The translations under genes and the position numbers were made by a program. Shown here piece after piece: positions 1-10,340 of a DNA stretch of 64,000 nt. This DNA is from Mesorhizobium sp. J428 (GTDB lineage: Bacteria > Pseudomonadota > Alphaproteobacteria > Rhizobiales > Rhizobiaceae), in the NCBI RefSeq assembly GCF_024699925.1, contig NZ_JAJOMX010000001.1, positions 1,774,001-1,838,000 on the forward strand, given 5' to 3'. The notes under the pieces are model-generated. The model saw nothing but the letters and a program-made list of their open reading frames with translations. It was not told the origin of the DNA and did not search any database. Numbering within the stretch: position 1 is the first letter of the stretch; each line of letters begins with the position of its first letter.

Positions 1-928
1 AACACGGGTCCGGCCATCATCGACGACGACGGCGAGGGCCCCTGCTCCGGATCCGGCGTGCCGTCGAGCTGCTCGATGACATGCTCGTCGCCCACCTCGA
101 CCAGCACCGTCTCGACCTCCTGGTCGTCGATGCCGAGATAGGCGGCGATGACCTTGGGGTCGCTCTTCACGAAGGACGGGTCGCCGTCGGAGATCTTGCG
201 TCCGTATTCGAGCACGACGACGTGGTCGGAGATCTGCATGACCACCGACATGTCGTGCTCGATCAGCAGGATCGAGGTGCCGGTATTGTCCTTGATGTCG
301 TTGAGCAGCGTGTTGAGCGCCAGCGACTCCTTGGGATTGAGGCCGGCTGCCGGCTCGTCAAGACAGAGCAGTTCCGGCCCGGTGCACATGGCGCGTGCGA
401 TCTCGAGGCGACGCTGCGCGCCGTAGGGCAGGTCGCCGGCCGGGTCGTCGGCGCGGTCGATGAGGTCGGCCTTCTCCAGCCAGAAGGCGGCGAGTTCGCG
501 TGATTCCGCCGAGGCCCGGCGATAGGCCGGAAAGCCGACTAGGCCAAGGATGGTGTAGCCCGACGCCTTCATCAGCTTGTTGTGTTGGGCGACCAGCAGG
601 TTCTCCAGCACCGTCATGCCCGAGAAGAGGCGGATGTTCTGGAACGTGCGCGCGACCTTCGCCTTCGCCGGGATCTGGAAGTCCGGCAGGCGTTCGAGCA
701 GATAGGCCGTGCCGTCGCGCCGCGTCAGCGTGATCATGCCCTCGGACGGCTTGTAAAAGCCGGTGATGCAGTTGAACACCGTCGTCTTGCCGGCACCGTT
801 CGGGCCAATGAGAGCGGTGATCTCCCCGCGCCGCGCCTCGAAGGACAGGTCGCCCACGGCGACCAGTCCGCCGAACTTCATCGACAGGTGCTCTACCTTG
901 AGAATGGGATCGGAAGCCACGATCGACA

Positions 929-929
<1 letters not shown>
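1..929 (-). CDS. livG: Branched-chain amino acid ABC transporter ATP-binding protein LivG (C-terminus cut by window edge)
   Basis: Cytoplasmic ATPase that powers a LivHM-type importer of branched-chain or other hydrophobic amino acids. The reading frame opens at ATG 929 and runs off the left edge after about 309 codons. Visible motifs are Walker A GPNGAGKT near residues 42-49, the LivG-type signature LPYGAQRRLEIAR, Walker B ELLCLDEPAAGLNP and the switch histidine in LIEHDMSVVM. The start overlaps the livM stop by one base (TGATG), so the genes are translationally coupled. The tail beyond about residue 285 is longer than in many LivG proteins and poor in recognisable motifs. Family assignment is secure; substrate is not visible in the sequence. 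Confidence 0.95.
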
Positions 930-2338
<1,409 letters not shown>

Positions 2339-2342
2339 GGCG

Positions 2343-3245
2343 CTAGACTTTCTCCACTTCCGGGCGGCCCATCAGGCCGGAGGGCAGGAAGATCAGCACG
2401 ATCGCCAGGATCGAGAAGGCGGCGACGTCCTTGTAGTCGATCGAGAAATAGGCCGACCACAGCGACTCGATCGTGCCGATGAGCAGGCCGCCGAGCACCG
2501 CTCCGGGCAGCGAGCCGATGCCGCCGAGCACGGCCGCCGTGAATGCCTTCACGCCCGGCACGAAGCCGTCGGAGAAGGCGACGACGCCGTAATACATCAG
2601 GAACAGCGTGCCGGCGACGGCGGCGAGCGCAGCCCCCATGATGAAGGTGATCGAGATCGTCTTGTCGACGTCGACGCCGAGAAGTGCAGCCATCTTGCGG
2701 TCCTGCTCGCAGGCGCGCTGGGCGCGCCCGAGCGGCGTCTTGTTGACGATGTACCAGAAGATCGCGAGCAGCACGATCGTGACCACCGCGATGACGATCT
2801 GCTTCAGCGAGATCGAGATGCCGGCGACGTTGTAGACCGAGGAGATCATCGGCGGGATCGGCTTGTTGCGCGGGCCCTGCGTGACCTGGACGAAGTTGGA
2901 GATGAAGATCGACATGCCGATCGCGGTGATCAGCGGCGCCAGCCGGAACGATCCGCGCAGCGGCCGGTAGGCGGCGCGCTCGATCGTCCAGTTCCACAGC
3001 GACGTCGTCAGCATGGCGACGATCATCATCACCAGCAGGAAGAACACCACGTGGATGGTGGTGAACATCGCCACAAGGATCAGGAAGACGATCATCGCGA
3101 TGAACGCGCCGAGCATGAAGATGTCGCCATGGGCGAAATTGATCATGCCGATAATGCCGTAGACCATCGTGTAGCCGATCGCGATCAGCCCGTAGATAGA
3201 TCCCAGCGTCAGCCCATTGATGAGCTGCTGGATGAAGTATTCCAT
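2343..3245 (-). CDS. livH: Branched-chain amino acid ABC transporter permease LivH
   Basis: Inner-membrane permease of 300 residues, first gene of the livHMG set. It begins MEYFIQQLINGLTLGSIYGL and contains GIIGMINFAHGDIFMLGAF, the usual LivH opening, with about eight membrane helices. ATG 3245 was chosen over an in-frame ATG at 3275 because AGGGGAG sits 10 bases upstream of it and the protein then matches the usual family N-terminus. Transcription presumably starts in the 300-bp region upstream. The nearby hydroxyproline genes make a proline or hydroxyproline-like substrate possible, but this is only inference. Confidence 0.95.
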   Translation of the reverse strand: MEYFIQQLINGLTLGSIYGLIAIGYTMVYGIIGMINFAHGDIFMLGAFIAMIVFLILVAMFTTIHVVFFLLVMMIVAMLTTSLWNWTIERAAYRPLRGSFRLAPLITAIGMSIFISNFVQVTQGPRNKPIPPMISSVYNVAGISISLKQIVIAVVTIVLLAIFWYIVNKTPLGRAQRACEQDRKMAALLGVDVDKTISITFIMGAALAAVAGTLFLMYYGVVAFSDGFVPGVKAFTAAVLGGIGSLPGAVLGGLLIGTIESLWSAYFSIDYKDVAAFSILAIVLIFLPSGLMGRPEVEKV

Positions 3246-3543
3246 CGTTTGTCGGCTCCCCTGGAATGTCGCCACCCCTGGCGCATTCCTTATGTGGTTC
3301 CCTTAAGTCGTAGCCGTTCGATATCGGATTGCAATGTCAAAATGCGACATGCAGCCTGCCCGAACGGCACTGCCTAAAATCGCGACATGAACGATCAACG
3401 GCCTGGACCAAGCCGAACGCTAGCATTGGCCTACCGCGAAGTCTTCGACTTTCGGCGAAGGCGGCGTCAGCCTTTCGTAGAATCCGTTACGGAAGCCCGG
3501 AAATCCGCTCTTTCCGGCGAGATCGCAGTGCTTTGCGGGAGGC
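3246..3543. other. Intergenic region upstream of livH
   Basis: About 300 bp between livH and the hydroxyproline epimerase gene, both on the minus strand. It must hold the liv promoter. The only structure I see is a 7-bp hairpin (CCGGAAA at 3497-3503, TTTCCGG at 3511-3517) downstream of the epimerase stop. It has no U-tract on the minus strand, so it is at best a weak terminator or a stabilising stem. The short reading frames here look non-coding. Confidence 0.5.
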
Positions 3544-4548
3544 CTATTTCACCACGAAGCCGTGCGCGTAGGGATCGCGGTCGTCGATGAAGATGGTGTT
3601 GTAGCCCGTGGTGCGGGCCCAGCCGCCGATTGACGGCACGATCGCTTTGCGGTTTGCGACGGTGGTCTCCTTCTCCACCCGGCCCTTGAACAGCGAGCCG
3701 ATGATGGATTCGTGGATGAACGCGTTGCCCTCCTTGAGCAGGCCCTTGGCATGGCGCTGCGCCATGCGCGCGGAGGTGCCGGTGCCGCACGGGCTGCGGT
3801 CGATCGCCTTGTCGCCGTAGAACACAGCGTTGCGGGCATCGGCCCCATCCTGCGTCGGCGCGCCGGTCCAAAGGATGTGCGACAGCCGGTTGATGCCGGG
3901 GTTCTCCGGATGCTCAAACGTGTATTTGTCGTTCAGAGCCTTGCGCAACAGCGGGCTCCAGCCCACCAGCTCGCCGGCTGTATGATCGGCGATGTCGCGG
4001 AAATTCTTCTGCGGCTCGACGATCGCGTAGAAGTTACCGCCATAGGCGACGTCGACCACGATTTCGCCCAACCCGGGCACCTCCGCAGTCAGCCCCTCGG
4101 CATAGAGGAAGGACGGCACGTTGGTGATGCGCACTTCCTCGACATATTCGCCCTCCTGCCGGTATTCGGCGAGGACGAGGCCGGCCGGCGTGTCGAGGCG
4201 CAGCAGGCCCGGCGTCTTCGGCTTCACCAGTCCGTGCTCGATCGCCATCGTCACCGTGCCGATCGTGCCGTGGCCGCACATCGGCAGGCAGCCGGAGGTC
4301 TCGATGAACAGGATCGCGATGTCGCAATCGGGACGGGTCGGCGGATAGAGGATCGAGCCTGACATCATGTCATGCCCGCGCGGCTCGAACATCAGCCCGG
4401 TGCGGATCCAGTCATATTCCGCCAGGAAATGCGCGCGCCGCTCCATCATGGTCGCCCCGTCGAGCAGCGGCCCGCCCCCCGCGACGAGGCGGACCGGATT
4501 GCCGCAGGTGTGGCCGTCGATGATGTGGAAGGAATGGCGGGACATCAT
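3544..4548 (-). CDS. 4-hydroxyproline 2-epimerase (proline racemase family)
   Basis: Cytoplasmic PLP-independent epimerase converting trans-4-hydroxy-L-proline to cis-4-hydroxy-D-proline. The 334-residue protein has both catalytic cysteines of the family, C91 in MCGHGTIG and C254 in SPCGTGTSARMA. The C91 thiol separates epimerases and racemases from the dehydratase branch, which has Ser or Thr there. ATG 4548 follows AGGAGCCGC at good spacing. The D-amino acid oxidase upstream on the same strand is the next enzyme of the pathway; a palindromic repeat lies between the two. Proline racemase is the alternative, but the neighbouring oxidase favours hydroxyproline. Confidence 0.9.
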   Translation of the reverse strand: MMSRHSFHIIDGHTCGNPVRLVAGGGPLLDGATMMERRAHFLAEYDWIRTGLMFEPRGHDMMSGSILYPPTRPDCDIAILFIETSGCLPMCGHGTIGTVTMAIEHGLVKPKTPGLLRLDTPAGLVLAEYRQEGEYVEEVRITNVPSFLYAEGLTAEVPGLGEIVVDVAYGGNFYAIVEPQKNFRDIADHTAGELVGWSPLLRKALNDKYTFEHPENPGINRLSHILWTGAPTQDGADARNAVFYGDKAIDRSPCGTGTSARMAQRHAKGLLKEGNAFIHESIIGSLFKGRVEKETTVANRKAIVPSIGGWARTTGYNTIFIDDRDPYAHGFVVK

Positions 4549-4592
4549 GCGGCTCCTGTGGGGATGGCTAGGGAGGCTGGCGATCCTTCGCG

Positions 4593-4747
4593 CCCCCCTC
4601 TGTCCTGCCGGACATCTTCCCCACGCGGGGGGAGATTGGCTGGAACAGGCGGCTTCGCCAATCTCGAACGTTGCAAGGGGAAAGCGGACAGAGGCAACAG
4701 TCGATCTCCCCCCTTGAGGGGGAGATGGCCGGCAGGCCAGAGGGGGG
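4593..4747. repeat. 155-bp palindromic intergenic repeat (MITE/RIME-like)
   Basis: The ends are imperfect inverted repeats of about 30 bp: CCCCCCTCTG-tCCTGCCGG at the left and its complement at the right with few mismatches. Each end carries its own hairpin (CCCC..GGGG), and a central stem GATTGGC/GCCAATC is also present. It sits between two same-strand catabolic genes and has no coding capacity. Two related but divergent elements lie near 11.7 kb and 61.9 kb in this window. Confidence 0.8.
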
Positions 4748-4768
4748 TCCTCAAATGCGCTGCCATTA

Positions 4769-6028
4769 TCAAAACCTCTGCGGCGAAAACGGCGCCAAGT
4801 CTATCGCCGGTGCATCGCCGGTGACCAGATCGCGCACCAGCCGGCCGGTGGCGGCGGCCTGGGTCTTGCCCAGATGGCCATGGCCGAAGGCGTAGAACAC
4901 ATTCGGCGCGGCCCGCGCGCGGCCGATGACGGGCAGCGAATCCGGCATGGACGGGCGATAGCCCATCCACTCGCGCCCGCCCTCGGTCTTCAGGCCCGGC
5001 AGGAAGCGCCTGGCTTTCTCCAGCATCGCCTTGGAGCGCGCATAGTTGGGCGGCAGCGTCAGCCCGCCGAGCTCGACCGCGCCGCCGACGCGCAGGCCGG
5101 TCGACAACGGCGTGATGACGAAGCCGTGGCCGGAGAAGATCAGCTGCCGCTTCACGTCGAAAGCATCGGCGGGAAGCGTCGTGTTGTAGCCGCGCTCGGT
5201 TTCGAGCGGCACGCGGTCGCCGAAGCGCCGGGTCCAAATATGCGACCAGGCGCCCGCCGCGATAAGCAGTTTAGGCGCTACGACCTTGCGCCCGTCGGCG
5301 AGGTCGAGAGCGACCTCATGCGACGAACCCGACACGTCCACCACCGTCGCATGCATGAACCGCGCGCCCTTCGTCTCCGCATAGGCCCAGACCGCCTTGC
5401 CGAGCAGCATCGGATCGTCGGCTGTCTTCCAGCCGGGCACGAAGGTGCCCTTGACGAACTGTCGCGACAGGCCGGGCTGCAGCGAGGCGAGTTCCTCGCC
5501 CTCGACATGGCGGAAGCCGATGCCGAATCTTTGCCGCGCGGCCCAGCCGGGCAGCGCGCCGCGAAACTCGGCCTCGCTCTCGTAGAGCTCCAGCGACCCG
5601 TCCTCGCGCAGCATCGGCCGCGTGCCGGAGCGGTCGAGCAGTCCCATCCACTCCGTCTCCGCCAGGCGCATCAGCCCCGCCTGCGCCGCCAGCGCTGCCT
5701 CGTAGCCCGTTCGCCCCGCCCGCCAGAAACGCAGGAGCCATGGCAGGAGCTGAGGCAGGTAGGAGGGGCGGATCGCCAGCGGCCCGAGCGGATCGGTGAG
5801 CCATTTCGGCAGGTTCTTCATCATGCCCTTGTGGGCGAGCGGCAGCACGTCCGAGAAGGCGAAGGCGCTGGCATTGCCCGAGCTCGTCTCCTCGCAGATG
5901 CCGGTGCGGTCGACGACCAGCACCCGCTTGCCCGCCTCGGCGAGGAATGCCGCCGCGCAGATGCCGACGATGCCAGCGCCGATCACGACGATGTCGGCGT
6001 CAGGGTCGGCGGGGTGGGCGGTGGGCAT
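4769..6028 (-). CDS. FAD-dependent D-amino acid (D-hydroxyproline) oxidase/dehydrogenase
   Basis: Flavoprotein of 419 residues in the DAO/DadA family. An N-terminal Rossmann FAD site reads DIVVIGAGIVGICAAAFLAEAG (residues about 12-33), and the C-terminal flavin region contains WMGYRPSMPDSLPVIGRA and FYAFGHGHLGKTQAAATG. Its likely job beside the epimerase is oxidation of cis-4-hydroxy-D-proline to pyrroline-4-hydroxy-2-carboxylate. A general D-amino acid dehydrogenase is the alternative. The start at ATG 6028 has only a weak ribosome site, and no better in-frame start gives a complete nucleotide-binding fold. Confidence 0.87.
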   Translation of the reverse strand: MPTAHPADPDADIVVIGAGIVGICAAAFLAEAGKRVLVVDRTGICEETSSGNASAFAFSDVLPLAHKGMMKNLPKWLTDPLGPLAIRPSYLPQLLPWLLRFWRAGRTGYEAALAAQAGLMRLAETEWMGLLDRSGTRPMLREDGSLELYESEAEFRGALPGWAARQRFGIGFRHVEGEELASLQPGLSRQFVKGTFVPGWKTADDPMLLGKAVWAYAETKGARFMHATVVDVSGSSHEVALDLADGRKVVAPKLLIAAGAWSHIWTRRFGDRVPLETERGYNTTLPADAFDVKRQLIFSGHGFVITPLSTGLRVGGAVELGGLTLPPNYARSKAMLEKARRFLPGLKTEGGREWMGYRPSMPDSLPVIGRARAAPNVFYAFGHGHLGKTQAAATGRLVRDLVTGDAPAIDLAPFSPQRF

Positions 6029-6049
6029 AGGTAGGGATCTATGAAGCAG

Positions 6050-6073
6050 TAAGGGGGCCGCGCGGCCCCCTTA
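6050..6073 (-). terminator. Perfect 24-bp palindrome downstream of aldolase gene
   Basis: TAAGGGGGCCGC is followed directly by its exact complement, ending CCCCCTTA. It lies 50 bp beyond the aldolase stop and just before the oxidase start, so it probably ends aldolase transcription and insulates the two minus-strand units. No long U-tract follows. Confidence 0.7.
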
Positions 6074-6123
6074 GCATTGTTCGCCGATACAAGGCGACGG
6101 GAAAATCAGCTGTAAGACGCGCG

Positions 6124-7014
6124 TCAGCGCGCCCGCGAAGCTTCGAAGATGCTGTCGATCGCCGATGCCAGCATGGCGTTGAACTCGGCATCGCTCTGCT
6201 TCGCCGACAGGCCCTCGGTCAGGGCGCGCGAGAAGGAAGCGATCACGCCGTCGTTCTCCATGAGCTTCTTGTTGGCCTCGTCGCGCGAATATCCGCCCGA
6301 CAGCGCCACCACGCGCATGACCTTCGGATGGTCGACCAGCGGCTTGTAGAGGTTTGCCTTCGTGGGCAGCGTCAGCTTGAGCATGACCTGCTGGCCGGCG
6401 GGAACCTTGTCGAGCTGCTTGAGGATCTCGGCGAGCAGGATATTCTCCGCCTCCGCCTTGTCGGCGATCGAGATCGTCACCTCCGGCTCGATGATCGGCA
6501 CCAGCCCGTGCGACAGGACCTGCGCGCCGACCTCGAACTGCTGCGCGACGATGGCCGCGATGCCCTTCGGGTTGGCGGCGTCGACGACCGAGCGTTCCTT
6601 GGTGCCGAAGATGCCCTTGGCGACGGCGCGCTTGAGCAGCGCGTCGAGGTCCGGCATCGGCTTCATCAGCTGGACGCCGTCGGCTGCCGGGGCGAGCCCC
6701 TTGTCGATCTTCAGGAACGGCACCACGCCGCGCTTCTCCCACAGATACTGCGCCGTCGGCGTGCCGTCGATGTCGCGGTCCATGGTCTGCTCGAACAGGA
6801 TCGCGCCCATCACCTTGTCGCCGGTGAAGGCGGGCGACTTGATGATGCGCGCGCGCATCTGGTGGATCAGGTCGAACATCTCCGCCTCGTTCGACCAGGA
6901 ACCTTCCTCGATGCCGTAGAGCCTGAGCGCCTTGGGCGTGGATCCGCCCGACTGGTCGAGCGCCGCGATGAAACCATCCTTGTTCGCGGCCTGCGCGGCC
7001 ATTTTCTCGTTCAT
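6124..7014 (-). CDS. Class I fructose-bisphosphate aldolase
   Basis: Schiff-base aldolase of glycolysis and gluconeogenesis, cleaving fructose-1,6-bisphosphate to two triose phosphates. The 296-residue protein carries the class I segments AALDQSGGSTPKALRLYG, ILFEQTMDRDID, PFLKIDKGL (active-site lysine region) and SHGLVPIIEPEV. ATG 7014 is chosen because AGGGAGA precedes it and the protein starts MNEKMAAQ, as usual; an extension to 7188 has no support. In related genomes this gene (fda/fba) clusters with tkt, gap and pgk. Here the tct transporter lies between it and pgk. Confidence 0.93.
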   Translation of the reverse strand: MNEKMAAQAANKDGFIAALDQSGGSTPKALRLYGIEEGSWSNEAEMFDLIHQMRARIIKSPAFTGDKVMGAILFEQTMDRDIDGTPTAQYLWEKRGVVPFLKIDKGLAPAADGVQLMKPMPDLDALLKRAVAKGIFGTKERSVVDAANPKGIAAIVAQQFEVGAQVLSHGLVPIIEPEVTISIADKAEAENILLAEILKQLDKVPAGQQVMLKLTLPTKANLYKPLVDHPKVMRVVALSGGYSRDEANKKLMENDGVIASFSRALTEGLSAKQSDAEFNAMLASAIDSIFEASRAR

Positions 7015-7314
7015 GCCATTCTCCCTGTGTCGACCGATTTCCGTGTGTTTGCGCGCGCTTAGCAGGTATTCATACAAGACGGAATGGTGCGCAAACGGTC
7101 TCAATCGATTGAAAGTCGCGCGCACTGCGAAGATGGTTGACGATCCCGCGTCCGGAGGCAGGCAGGCCGGCGCGACCTCGCCGGCCAAGCGGAATTCCTT
7201 GGGCCAAGGCCAATTTCACGTTTCTGAATCAGCCCTCGGCGGGCAATGTTCTTTTGCCGCCTCCCGGATCGGCCGATAGAGACGACGGACCGAAAATCGA
7301 TCTGGGAGGAATTG
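7015..7314. promoter_or_regulatory. Divergent promoter region of aldolase and tctC genes
   Basis: 300 bp without a gene between divergently transcribed aldolase (-) and tctC (+). It contains a perfect 12-bp palindrome TCAATCGATTGA at 7101-7112, about 90 bp upstream of the aldolase start. Its central CG and flanking half-sites resemble LacI/GalR-family operators. No clear -35/-10 pair can be assigned by eye. Confidence 0.4.
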
Positions 7315-8289
7315 ATGAAGGGTCTCAAGCTCTTTTTCGCGCTCGTATCGCTCGCTTTGACGACGAGCCTCGCAAAGGCGGAAGACTGGCCGACGCGGCC
7401 GGTCACGTTCGTCGTGCCGTTCGCGGCCGGCGGCATCACCGACACCGTCGCGCGCCGCATGGCAACCGTGATGACGGAGAAGCTCGGCCAGCCGGTGGTG
7501 GTAGAGAACCGTCCCGGCGCTGGCGGCATCGTCGGCACCGAAAGCGTCGCCAACGCCAAGCCGGACGGCTACACGATCATCTATTCGTCGGGCGGGCCGA
7601 TGTCGATCCTGCCGCAGTTGCAGAAGGGCAAGCTGTCCTACGACCCGATCAAGGCCTTCATCCACATCCGCGGCGTCTCGTCGTCGAGCCAGATGATCGT
7701 CGCCAATCCGGCGACGCCCTACGGCAACATCTCCGAGCTGGTCGAATACGCCAAGGCCAACCCGGGCAAGGTCACCTTCGGCTCGCCCGGCATCGGCACC
7801 GCCCAGCACCTCGTCGGCGAACTGCTGAAGTCGGCCGCCGGCATCGACATGCTGCACATTCCCTACAAGGCCGGCTCGGCGCAGATGACCGACCTGATGG
7901 CGGGCGTCATCGACCTGTCCTTCGACTACGTCTCGGTGGTGAAGCCCTATGTCGACTCGGGCAAGATGAAGGTCATCGGCACGACCGCACCCGAGCGCAA
8001 CGTCGCCTATCCCGACGCGCAGACGGTGGTCGAGGCCGGCTTCCCCGGCGGCGTCAACGTCGCGTCGAGCTGGGTCTCGGCGCCAGCCGGCATCGACCAG
8101 GCGATCGTCGACAAGCTGTCGTCCGTCGTCGAGGAGACGATGAAGGATCCCGGCATCGTCGAATTCTTCAAGACGACGGGCCTGACGATCATCGGCGAGA
8201 AGGGTCCCGACGTGATGACCCAGTTCGTGATCGACGAGAACACCAAATACGGCAAGGTGATCGAAGAGGCCAAGATCGTCGCCCAGTAG
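7315..8289 (+). CDS. Tripartite tricarboxylate transporter substrate-binding protein (TctC/Bug family)
   Basis: Periplasmic solute receptor of 324 residues. A signal peptide covers about residues 1-22 (MKGLKLFFALVSLALTTSLA, cut near AKA/ED). The mature part has the Bug-family opening WPTRPVTFVVPFAAGGITD and VVENRPGAGG. ATG 7315 follows GGAGG at 7 bases; an upstream in-frame ATG would destroy the signal peptide. It is the first gene of tctCBA. Family members bind carboxylates such as citrate, tartrate or aromatic acids; the substrate cannot be read from sequence. Confidence 0.93.
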   Translation: MKGLKLFFALVSLALTTSLAKAEDWPTRPVTFVVPFAAGGITDTVARRMATVMTEKLGQPVVVENRPGAGGIVGTESVANAKPDGYTIIYSSGGPMSILPQLQKGKLSYDPIKAFIHIRGVSSSSQMIVANPATPYGNISELVEYAKANPGKVTFGSPGIGTAQHLVGELLKSAAGIDMLHIPYKAGSAQMTDLMAGVIDLSFDYVSVVKPYVDSGKMKVIGTTAPERNVAYPDAQTVVEAGFPGGVNVASSWVSAPAGIDQAIVDKLSSVVEETMKDPGIVEFFKTTGLTIIGEKGPDVMTQFVIDENTKYGKVIEEAKIVAQ

Positions 8290-8371
8290 CCACGACCAGG
8301 GGTCGGGCACGACATTGGTCGGCGTCCCGAAAGGGATGCCGACCTTCGCTTTTGAGAGCGGAGGAAACAAC

Positions 8372-8827
8372 ATGCACATCCGCAATCGGCGCGCCTTCGT
8401 CTCCGGCGCGCTCTTCCTGATCGTTGCAATCGCCTACCTCTCCATAGGTTGGGACTACGATCCCGGCTCCGCGGCGCGCATGGGACCGGGCTATTTCCCG
8501 CGCATGTTGGGCAGCCTGCTCGCCCTTCTGGGCCTCGCCATCATGATCGGTGCCATCCGCCCCGGCGCGACGGAGGAAGGTCTCGACCGCTGGGACTTGA
8601 AGTCGCTCGCCTGGATCACCGGTTCCATTGTGCTCTTCGCCTTCCTGCTCAATGCGGCAGGGCTGGTCGTGGCGCTTGTCGGCCTGCTGTTCGTGGCGAG
8701 CCTTGCCAGCCGCGAATTCACCTGGCGCGGCGCGATCGTCACCGTGATCGTGCTGACCGCGCTGGCGGTCGCAGCCTTCTATTACGGGCTCGGATTGCAG
8801 TTCGACCTCCTCCCCTCATTCGTCTAG
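8372..8827 (+). CDS. Tripartite tricarboxylate transporter small membrane subunit (TctB)
   Basis: Small permease subunit of 151 residues with four predicted membrane helices. It begins MHIRNRRAFVSGALFLIVA and contains the family segment GPGYFPRMLGSLLALLGL. GGAGGAAACAAC precedes ATG 8372. It sits between the receptor gene and the large permease TctA, 9 bp before the latter, as expected for an operon. It has low sequence conservation across the family, so context adds much to the call. Confidence 0.9.
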   Translation: MHIRNRRAFVSGALFLIVAIAYLSIGWDYDPGSAARMGPGYFPRMLGSLLALLGLAIMIGAIRPGATEEGLDRWDLKSLAWITGSIVLFAFLLNAAGLVVALVGLLFVASLASREFTWRGAIVTVIVLTALAVAAFYYGLGLQFDLLPSFV

Positions 8828-8836
8828 GAGGCCGTG

Positions 8837-10339
8837 ATGGAGCTTCTATCCAATCTCGCGCTCGGCTTCTCCCACGCGCTGACCCTGACCAATCTCTCCT
8901 ACGCCTTCATCGGCTGCCTGCTCGGCACCCTGATCGGCGCATTGCCGGGCCTCGGGCCGCTGGCGACGATCTCAATGCTCCTGCCGCTCACCTATGTCCT
9001 GCCGCCGGATTCGGCGCTGATCATGCTGGCCGGCATCTACTACGGCGCGCAATACGGCGGCTCGACGACGGCGATCGTCGTCAACCTGCCCGGAGAATCC
9101 TCGTCGGTCGTGACCGCGATCGACGGCCACCAGCTCGCCCGCCAGGGTCGCGCCGGCGTGGCCTTGTCGACGGCGGCCATTGGCTCGTTCTTCGCCGGCT
9201 GCGTCGCGACGCTGGCCATCGCCATGTTCGCCCCGATGCTGGCCGAGGTCGCCTTCGAGTTCGGTCCGAAGGAATATTTCGCGCTGATGGTGCTGGGCCT
9301 CCTGCTCGCCACCGTGCTGTCCGACGGGCCGCTGCTCGAAAGCATCGCCATGGTGGTGCTCGGCGCCATGATCAGCCTGATCGGCACCGACGTGAACACC
9401 GGCGAACAGCGCTTCACCTTCGGCATCTCGCAGCTGTTCGATGGCATCGACTTCGTGCCGCTGGCGATGGGCATCTTCGGCTTCGCCGAGATCGTGCGCA
9501 ACCTGCAGCCCAACGCCGAGGCGCGCTCGGTGCTGGCTTCCAAGATCACCAGCCTGTTCCCGACCAGGGACGACTTCCGCAAGATGGCGGCGCCCATCCT
9601 GCGCGGCTCCGCGCTCGGCACCATCCTCGGCGTCCTCCCGGGCGGCGGGGCCGCGCTTGCCTCCTTCGCCTCCTATTCGCTGGAAAAGAAGGTGTCGCGC
9701 GAGCCGGAGACGTTCGGCAAAGGCGCGATCGCCGGCGTCGCCGGCCCGGAATCGGCCAACAATGCCGCCGCCCAGACCTCGTTCATCCCGCTGTTGACGC
9801 TCGGCCTGCCGTCCAATGCCGTGATGGCGCTGATCATCGCCGCAATGATGATCCACGACATCCAGCCGGGTCCGCGCGTGATGACGGCGGATCCCGGCCT
9901 GTTCTGGGGTCTGATCGCCTCGATGTGGGTCGGCAACCTGATGCTCGTCCTGCTCAACCTGCCGCTCGTCGGGCTGTGGGTGAAGCTGCTAACGATCCCC
10001 TACCGCTTCCTCTACCCGGCGATCCTGATGTTCTGCTGCATCGGCATCTATTCGCTGAAGAACGACACGTTCGAGATCTACCAGGCCGCGCTCTTCTGCG
10101 TCGTCGGCTATGCCATCCTGCAGCTGAAGCTGCCGCCGGCGCCACTGCTGATGGGCCTCGTGCTTGGGCCGCAGGTCGAGGAGAACTTCCGCCGCGCCAT
10201 GCTTCTGGCGCGCGGCGACGCGACGGTGTTCTTCACCTCGCCGCTGTCGGCGAGCCTGCTCGGCATCGCCGTGGTGATGCTGGTGTTCATGGCGCTTCCC
10301 GCGATCCGCGCGCGGCGCAAGGAAGCGCTGAGGGAATAA
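8837..10339 (+). CDS. Tripartite tricarboxylate transporter large permease (TctA)
   Basis: Membrane permease of 500 residues with about eleven to twelve helices. TctA landmarks are [40 protein letters not shown] and [23 protein letters not shown] 8837 was chosen over GTG 8834 because AGGAGG then lies 5 bases upstream. The stop is one base from the end of convergent pgk, so there is no room for a separate terminator between the two. With tctC and tctB it forms a secondary, ion-driven uptake system. Confidence 0.94.
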   Translation: MELLSNLALGFSHALTLTNLSYAFIGCLLGTLIGALPGLGPLATISMLLPLTYVLPPDSALIMLAGIYYGAQYGGSTTAIVVNLPGESSSVVTAIDGHQLARQGRAGVALSTAAIGSFFAGCVATLAIAMFAPMLAEVAFEFGPKEYFALMVLGLLLATVLSDGPLLESIAMVVLGAMISLIGTDVNTGEQRFTFGISQLFDGIDFVPLAMGIFGFAEIVRNLQPNAEARSVLASKITSLFPTRDDFRKMAAPILRGSALGTILGVLPGGGAALASFASYSLEKKVSREPETFGKGAIAGVAGPESANNAAAQTSFIPLLTLGLPSNAVMALIIAAMMIHDIQPGPRVMTADPGLFWGLIASMWVGNLMLVLLNLPLVGLWVKLLTIPYRFLYPAILMFCCIGIYSLKNDTFEIYQAALFCVVGYAILQLKLPPAPLLMGLVLGPQVEENFRRAMLLARGDATVFFTSPLSASLLGIAVVMLVFMALPAIRARRKEALRE

Positions 10340-10340
10340 C

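Noticed and set aside
3387..3590. Small Arg-rich frame upstream of livH as a gene
   Set aside because: No ribosome site, basic low-complexity composition and overlap with the end of the epimerase gene.
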